This document shows positions 59,723-64,000 of a stretch of 64,000 nucleotides of DNA, in pieces. The stretch covers positions 4,400 to 68,399 of the forward strand of contig JAFXPL010000111.1 of assembly GCA_017527945.1 (NCBI GenBank), in the 5' to 3' direction. How positions within the stretch are numbered: position 1 is the first letter of the stretch; every line of letters starts with the position of its first letter. The DNA comes from Bacteroidales bacterium (lineage in GTDB: Bacteria; Bacteroidota; Bacteroidia; Bacteroidales; WCHB1-69). The translations under genes and the position numbers were made by a program. The notes under the pieces were generated by a model. The model made no database searches. It was not told where the DNA came from and saw only the letters and a list, made by a program, of their open reading frames with translations.

Positions 59723-60580
59723 TTATTTCAAAACTTTCAACAATTCGATGTCATACACTACCGGGGTGAACGGCGGAATGTTGTAAACTTCACTTCCGTT
59801 GTCTCCAAAAACAAGCGAGGAAGGCAAAATCACGGTTATCTGGTCGCCTTCATTCATTTCTTGCACCATAATATCGATGCCGCGCGACATCTCACCGGTG
59901 CCAATTGTGAACGAGAGGGGATGTGACGGATCCAATCTGCTTTCAAACACGGTATTGTCCAACCGTCTGGCGCGAAACAGGATTTCCACCGTCTTGTTTT
60001 TCTTGGCTTTGGCCCCGTTACCTCTCTTGGTGTAAGTATAGTATATGCCCTTGTGAACGGTATTGAGATGATATTGGTTGGCATACGCGTGAATCAGGGA
60101 ATCCTCGCGCTGGCGTTGCCGTTTACGCTGCGCCCGAAACTGATCCTCGGCATTCTCTATTTTCTTCTTTGACAAAATTTTAAGGAGTTTTATGTCTGCA
60201 TAAATGGGTGTCTTGCCGTACGGATAGTCACCCATTCCGAGAAACTCTTCATAGAATTTCTTCCCTCCGAAAATGAACGTGGCGCTGTCACCGAGGTGCA
60301 TTTGGCGCAAGGCGGAATAGATGTCGCCTCGATACAGCTCGTCAATCAGCATGTTGTTTTGGGTCATGGGAGAGAGCACGGAATCGCCGATCCGGAGCCC
60401 CATATTCACCATCACAAAATCGCCGACTTCCGGCTGCGCATTATCCTTGTTCAAGACGTGGTATTGGTAATAGAAGCCCGACGAGCGTTTGAATCCGCTG
60501 GGTTTCCGGCAGGAGACGGCTGTAAAACACAGCAAGGCAAGAATCATCCAAATCAGACAGTCTTTCCTCATTTCAATCAT
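59723..60580 (-). CDS. FKBP-type peptidyl-prolyl isomerase lipoprotein (285 residues)
   Basis: Paralogue of the next gene with the same layout: lipobox TAVSC, a degenerate N-terminal FKBP-like half (GDFVMVNMGLRIGDS ... SATFIFGGKKFYEE), a basic helical linker (RAQRKRQRQRED) and a C-terminal FKBP domain. In the C-terminal domain the active-site pattern is weaker (VEILFRARRLDNTVFESR, GTGEMSRGIDIMVQEM), with several aromatic pocket residues changed, so catalytic activity is doubtful. The ATG at 60580 overlaps the TGA of the upstream FKBP gene (ATGA), indicating translational coupling. Confidence 0.88.
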   Translation of the reverse strand: MIEMRKDCLIWMILALLCFTAVSCRKPSGFKRSSGFYYQYHVLNKDNAQPEVGDFVMVNMGLRIGDSVLSPMTQNNMLIDELYRGDIYSALRQMHLGDSATFIFGGKKFYEEFLGMGDYPYGKTPIYADIKLLKILSKKKIENAEDQFRAQRKRQRQREDSLIHAYANQYHLNTVHKGIYYTYTKRGNGAKAKKNKTVEILFRARRLDNTVFESRLDPSHPLSFTIGTGEMSRGIDIMVQEMNEGDQITVILPSSLVFGDNGSEVYNIPPFTPVVYDIELLKVLK

Positions 60581-61161
60581 TCATTATATGGGTTCGGTAT
60601 ATAGGTTTCCGGTATTTTTTCGTTTCTATCTAACACTCTGATTTCCATCATAAAAGGTTGGAGGCCCTGAATGCGGTCGCCGTCACCGGCCACGCCATAG
60701 CCAAGATACGAAGGAATCACGAGCCGTGCCTTCGCCCCGGGTCTCAGCATTTGCGACACTTCGTGCAGTGCATCGATTTCCTCGGAACGGTTCACCACGA
60801 AGACTTTCACGCCACTGCTGTCGGAACTATAGACCTGTTCTCCGGACAGCAGGAACGTGCGGTACTCCATCGCCACGCGGTCTCCCTCCTTGAAGGGTTC
60901 CCCGGAGCCCGACTCCAGCACCTGCACATACAGTCCCGTGGGAGTGCGCTGCATATTCCAGCCGTAACGCCGGATGAACATTTGCATCTCATCGTTCTCG
61001 CGCCGCATGATGTTCTTATTGCCCTCCACGTAAGGCGCGTCCTTGTCCTCTTTCGGGGCCTCCGACGAAGACACCACGCTGCCCGTAGCCTTGCGGTCGC
61101 GACAAGCGGAAAAGCTGCCTAAGAGCAGGCACATCATTATGATTACAAGGACTTTACGCAT
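60577..61161 (-). CDS. GldI-like FKBP lipoprotein
   Basis: A 194-residue lipoprotein with signal MRKVLVIIMMCLLLGSFSAC and one FKBP domain. After MQMFIRRYGWNMQRTPTGLY the domain reads EPFKEGDRVAMEYRTFLLSG and then EQVYSS, with VIPSYLGYGVAGDGDRIQGL later. This is the style of GldI, the FKBP lipoprotein linked to gliding/T9SS in Flavobacterium, and unlike the two FKBPs that follow. A role in folding T9SS or other outer-membrane proteins is inferred. The ATG at 61161 lies 4 bases after the nrnA stop. The upstream ATG at 61185 would overlap nrnA. Confidence 0.87.
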   Translation of the reverse strand: MRKVLVIIMMCLLLGSFSACRDRKATGSVVSSSEAPKEDKDAPYVEGNKNIMRRENDEMQMFIRRYGWNMQRTPTGLYVQVLESGSGEPFKEGDRVAMEYRTFLLSGEQVYSSDSSGVKVFVVNRSEEIDALHEVSQMLRPGAKARLVIPSYLGYGVAGDGDRIQGLQPFMMEIRVLDRNEKIPETYIPNPYNE

Positions 61162-61165
61162 ATTT

Positions 61166-62182
61166 TTATCCTTGCACCGAAGCATTGTCTATCACGGCTT
61201 TCTCGAAATGGGCGATGGCCTCTTCCATGGTGCCGTGGTAGAAAGCACCGGCGGCGTTGGCATGCCCCCCGCCCTCGAAATACTTGCGGGCGAACTTGTT
61301 CACATCGACCACCCCCTTCGAGCGGAACGACACACGGATGCGATTGTCACGCTCTGTGAAGAAAGCCGTATAGTGCACCGATGCCAGCGACAGGCCGTAG
61401 TTCACGAAGCCTTCCGTGTCACCAATCTGGAAACCATTGTCTATCAGGTCCTTTTTAGTCAAATACATGTAGGAAGCCCCGTACTCCGGCATCACCACCA
61501 GTCGCTGCGAAAGGGCAAGGCCAAGCAGTTTCATCCTGCTTTCCGTATAGTTATCATAGACCTTGCGATGGATTTCCTCGCCATTGACCCCCGTTTCGAT
61601 GAGATGGCGCAACACATCGTAGGATTCCGGGTAGTCGCAGGTATAGGACATCGAGCCCGTGTCGGTGATAATGCCTACATAGAGGCACTCGGCTACTGGC
61701 TGCGAAACAGGTTTTCCCGGGGTGAGATATTTGTACAAGAAATTGTAAACCAGTTCCGAGGCAGACGTGGTGAGATGAGTGGAGTACATCACGTCGCACT
61801 TGATGTCGGGCTGGACGTGATGGTCGATGAGGACTTTGAACGCCGGGGATTTGGGGATCGAGTTCTGGAGATCCTGTCCGGCGCGGTGCGGCGCGTTCAT
61901 ATCGACCACAAAGAGGATGTCGGCCTCCTTAATGCGTTTGCGGGCCTCCACGAGATGTTCCTGCGCCACGATTATATGTTCAGCACCGGGCATCCATTTC
62001 AGGAAACCGGGAAAAGGGTTGGGGGAGATGACCGAGACCTCGTATCCCGCGTCACCAAAATAGTGGTACAATGCCAAAGCACTGCCCAGCGCGTCGCCGT
62101 CTGGGTTGAAATGGAAGACAATCGCGATGGTCTTCGCACCCTGCAACGCGGCCTGAATTTTCTGTATATCCTGTTCTTCCAA
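61166..62182 (-). CDS. nrnA: DHH-family oligoribonuclease / pAp phosphatase NrnA
   Basis: A 338-residue phosphoesterase that degrades nanoRNA and dephosphorylates 3'-phosphoadenosine phosphates. The DHH motifs are HFNPDGDALGSALA, FVVDMNAPHRAG, VLIDHHVQPD and ITDTGSMSYT, and the DHHA1 tail FEGGGHANAAGAFY is complete. There is no ATG or GTG before the conserved start. I place the start at TTG 62182 because the TATTTTTG promoter at 62203-62210 leaves about 15 leader bases; the longer open frame crosses that promoter. The three FKBP genes follow in tight spacing (4-base gap, ATGA overlap, 26 bases) and are probably in the same operon. Confidence 0.9.
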   Translation of the reverse strand: MEEQDIQKIQAALQGAKTIAIVFHFNPDGDALGSALALYHYFGDAGYEVSVISPNPFPGFLKWMPGAEHIIVAQEHLVEARKRIKEADILFVVDMNAPHRAGQDLQNSIPKSPAFKVLIDHHVQPDIKCDVMYSTHLTTSASELVYNFLYKYLTPGKPVSQPVAECLYVGIITDTGSMSYTCDYPESYDVLRHLIETGVNGEEIHRKVYDNYTESRMKLLGLALSQRLVVMPEYGASYMYLTKKDLIDNGFQIGDTEGFVNYGLSLASVHYTAFFTERDNRIRVSFRSKGVVDVNKFARKYFEGGGHANAAGAFYHGTMEEAIAHFEKAVIDNASVQG

Positions 62183-62202
62183 CGTTTCAGATTTTGAATC
62201 GG

Positions 62203-62210
62203 CAAAAATA
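62203..62210 (-). promoter_or_regulatory. -7 promoter element TATTTTTG for the nrnA-FKBP operon
   Basis: TAnnTTTG match followed by CCGATTC, 20 bases before the TTG start of nrnA. The rest of the 289-base gap up to 62471 holds only the terminator at 62413-62441. Confidence 0.75.
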
Positions 62211-62412
62211 ATAAAAATTCGATAAAATGTTGAATGTAAAATACGCGGTGCCTGACCGGGACAACCCAACCCGCCAATCACGCGATTCCGACCCGCCCGA
62301 CACAGCCGCGTTTTGCGGAATAGTACACCAGAGACACACTGCTACGATTATCCTACATCCGGGAATCATCCCTACATAACTCCAATTTCCCTTCGATTTC
62401 AAAGCAAGAAAT

Positions 62413-62441
62413 ACAAAAAAAACGCCCACAGACTGCGGGCG
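62413..62441 (-). terminator. Intrinsic terminator after the 191-residue lipoprotein gene
   Basis: On the minus strand: stem CGCCCGCA/TGTGGGCG (one G-T pair), loop GTC, followed by eight T. Confidence 0.88.
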
Positions 62442-62471
62442 CTTTAATGATTGTACTTGTTTTAACAAACC

Positions 62472-63047
62472 TTATGCAACCACGGTATCGCGTTGGAACA
62501 CCATCGGGAAAGTAATGACAGTGTCATTCTCATCCGTGAACTGGAAGTTGATGGTGATCGTGTCATCGCTGTCGCTGTAGGTGAAGTTGATCTGATAGTT
62601 GATGGGATCGCCGTTCTCATCGGTGCCGACAGCGGTCAGGGTGCCGGTGTGGGTAGAAGCGTCATAAACGTAAGCAAGATCCATCTGCTCAATCTCTTCC
62701 ATCGTGTATTCGCCATTCATTTCCATGGCATTGAGGATGACCACATTGTCGCTGAAAGTGATGTGCGCATACTGGTTGTCGAAATTGATTTGGATACCCA
62801 TGGCCTCAGCGTCGAGATCATTAGAATCACTGCAAACAATACCGCTAAGATCAACACCCATGCTTGTGAGCAGGTCGTTGAGGGTAAGGGAAGCGGTCCA
62901 GTCAGTGCCAATAAGGTCGGAAGTAGCCGTCACCTTGGGTTGAACGCCGGCGTTTCCACCGTTTTCAAGGGTAATGTCCTCATGTTGACAAGAAGCCAGA
63001 CAGAGCGCGAAAGCAGCGATTGCGATAACGAAAATGTTCTTTTTCAT
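62472..63047 (-). CDS. Exported lipoprotein with a beta-rich (lipocalin-like) domain
   Basis: A 191-residue lipoprotein: signal MKKNIFVIAIAAFALCLASC, lipobox LASC, then QHEDITLENGG. The mature part starts ATSDLIGTDWTASLTL, which resembles the opening of Bacteroidetes lipocalin-like domains (IxGTW). An acidic beta-strand pattern follows (NYQINFTYSDSDDTITINFQ). The function is unknown. It is separated from the next lipoprotein gene upstream by about 100 bases, and a strong terminator follows it. Confidence 0.8.
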   Translation of the reverse strand: MKKNIFVIAIAAFALCLASCQHEDITLENGGNAGVQPKVTATSDLIGTDWTASLTLNDLLTSMGVDLSGIVCSDSNDLDAEAMGIQINFDNQYAHITFSDNVVILNAMEMNGEYTMEEIEQMDLAYVYDASTHTGTLTAVGTDENGDPINYQINFTYSDSDDTITINFQFTDENDTVITFPMVFQRDTVVA

Positions 63048-63148
63048 ACTTTTTGATTTTTACTTTGATTGATTATTGATTAATTTTGATTGTTTCTACC
63101 ATAAGAACGTAACGAAACTTCTAAAAACTACAGACAAGAAAATTTTTT

Positions 63149-63949
63149 TTATTGCCGGTCAAACTGCAGTTGATAGAGGAAATCACCATCCTCGCTTCCG
63201 AAGTCGGGACGGGAGAGCACCATGGTATTGCCGGAGATCCAATTGACATCCCAACAACCTCCGCCATTCGGAAGCAATTCGCTGCACAACTTACCCTCGT
63301 CCGAGAGACTCCAGCTGGAGTTGTCGGCGAACGAGCTTCCGTCAACATTAGTGACTGTCACGGTCATAGTGCCATCTTCTAAAAAAGAATAGTTCATGAA
63401 TCCGCCATCGATATCCGGAATGAAGGTTTCCCCATCCAGCAGTTGGCCATCAGCGTCTATCGCCTTCACTACCACGCAGTTGAAATGCCAAGTACCGATG
63501 ATGTTCGCAGCAGTGACAGCCGGCGGTGCCGAAGCGTAGGCCATTCCATTCCAGGTGCCGTTACTGTAGGTGACCACAACGGTGCGCCCCTCCTTCTCCA
63601 TCTCCTTCATCCAAGCCTTCATCTCTTCACGACTGGCTGTACTGAACGTCTTGGCCGCTTTGGCACCAGACCGTACTTTGTTCTGGTGGTAAGTGCTTGG
63701 TTTCATATTATAGAAGGTAACTTCGCTGCCCTGCTTTGCCTGATTGCAGAGCACGTCCAACAGGGCATCCCATTCGCCCTCCGTTGCCAGCGACTGACGA
63801 CTTTCGTTTTGCCCGACCTTGTAAACGACAACACGCTCTTTCGGGGTATTGTCCACTTCGGGAGTCGGTTTTTTGTTCGGGTCCTCGCACGCCGCAAAGG
63901 CGAGCACCAGCACCGCCATCAGGACGGTGAATCTCAATGTCGTTTTCAT
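63149..63949 (-). CDS. Exported lipoprotein with a lipocalin-like C-terminal domain
   Basis: A 266-residue lipoprotein with signal MKTTLRFTVLMAVLVLAFAAC and lipobox FAAC. An N-terminal alpha/beta part (about 40-125, VVVYKVGQNESRQSLATEGE ... TVVVTYSNGTW) is followed by a C-terminal beta-barrel-like region beginning AANIIGTWHFN, the same IxGTW opening as in the neighbouring lipoprotein. The ATG at 63949 is preferred over 63967 because it gives a normal signal length. I see no promoter matching TAnnTTTG closely. The function is unknown. Confidence 0.8.
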   Translation of the reverse strand: MKTTLRFTVLMAVLVLAFAACEDPNKKPTPEVDNTPKERVVVYKVGQNESRQSLATEGEWDALLDVLCNQAKQGSEVTFYNMKPSTYHQNKVRSGAKAAKTFSTASREEMKAWMKEMEKEGRTVVVTYSNGTWNGMAYASAPPAVTAANIIGTWHFNCVVVKAIDADGQLLDGETFIPDIDGGFMNYSFLEDGTMTVTVTNVDGSSFADNSSWSLSDEGKLCSELLPNGGGCWDVNWISGNTMVLSRPDFGSEDGDFLYQLQFDRQ

Positions 63950-64000
63950 AACATCTATCTTTTTCATTTCTCTTTCATATTATTCAGTTGATAATCCAAG

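Noticed and set aside
1..64000. CRISPR arrays, insertion sequences, prophage or plasmid genes
   Set aside because: No direct-repeat/spacer pattern, transposase, integrase or phage structural protein was found on either strand; the only tandem repeats are the short arrays listed.

Overview
The window reads as chromosomal DNA of a Bacteroidales-type bacterium, probably an uncultured, anaerobic, amino-acid-fermenting lineage. Four things point there. About 27 genes are preceded by the Bacteroidetes -7 promoter element TAnnTTTG. There is a complete porP-gldK-gldL-gldM-gldN type IX secretion (T9SS) core operon. Two secreted proteins carry T9SS C-terminal sorting domains. Many genes belong to Bacteroidetes-centred families (DUF4831, DUF3667, DUF2851, DUF3109, the GldI-like FKBP). 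Tryptophanase, crotonase, 3-hydroxyacyl-CoA dehydrogenase and the [FeFe]-hydrogenase maturase HydE suggest fermentation with H2 metabolism. I see no transposase, phage, plasmid or CRISPR sequence, so this is a core-genome segment.

Layout. 0-6.4 kb: a cut-off gene end, gltX, an Mpv17-like membrane protein, a YugP-type zinc peptidase, DUF4831, a lipoprotein and a YhcC radical SAM protein. 6.4-13.4 kb: tRNA-Val, a RecD/Dda-like helicase, parC, DUF3667 and a di-haem peroxidase lipoprotein. 13.5-19.5 kb: two T9SS cargo proteins (a C10 cysteine protease and a beta-helix protein) around a small radical SAM activase. 19.5-23.7 kb: DUF2851, YraN, RNase P RNA, dnaN, DUF3109. 23.7-28.7 kb: a minus-strand series recQ, ompH-like, MORN-like, tnaA, DUF3109. 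28.8-39.4 kb: the T9SS operon with a degenerate epimerase at its end and a 1148-residue outer-membrane protein upstream. 39.5-43.6 kb: an unpaired transketolase C-terminal half, an ECF sigma / membrane partner / Spy-like trio, crotonase and hbd. 43.6-49.5 kb: hydE, hemW, murG, a PurF-like protein without its glutaminase cysteine, pcm. 49.5-58.8 kb: a lipoprotein, a sugar nucleotidyltransferase, dnaA, recJ, a glycosyltransferase, a DUF4328-like protein and tex. 58.8-64 kb: three FKBP lipoproteins, nrnA and two small lipoproteins.

The most unusual signal is a set of four heptamer arrays (3794-3835, 6612-6646, 26407-26476, 58789-58851). Each starts in register with the stop codon of the preceding gene. 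Each repeats a 7-mer ending in that same stop triplet (TAA, TGA, TAG, TAG), and three of the four run almost to the next start codon. Other points worth attention are the epimerase-like pseudoenzyme behind gldN, the PurF paralogue with a lost glutaminase site, a leader with two mutually exclusive hairpins before it, the orphan transketolase half, and two places where a terminator abuts or merges with the next promoter.

No gap between genes exceeds 300 bases. The largest (35658-35948, 62183-62471, 45938-46209) hold only promoters, one terminator and sequence in which I recognise nothing.
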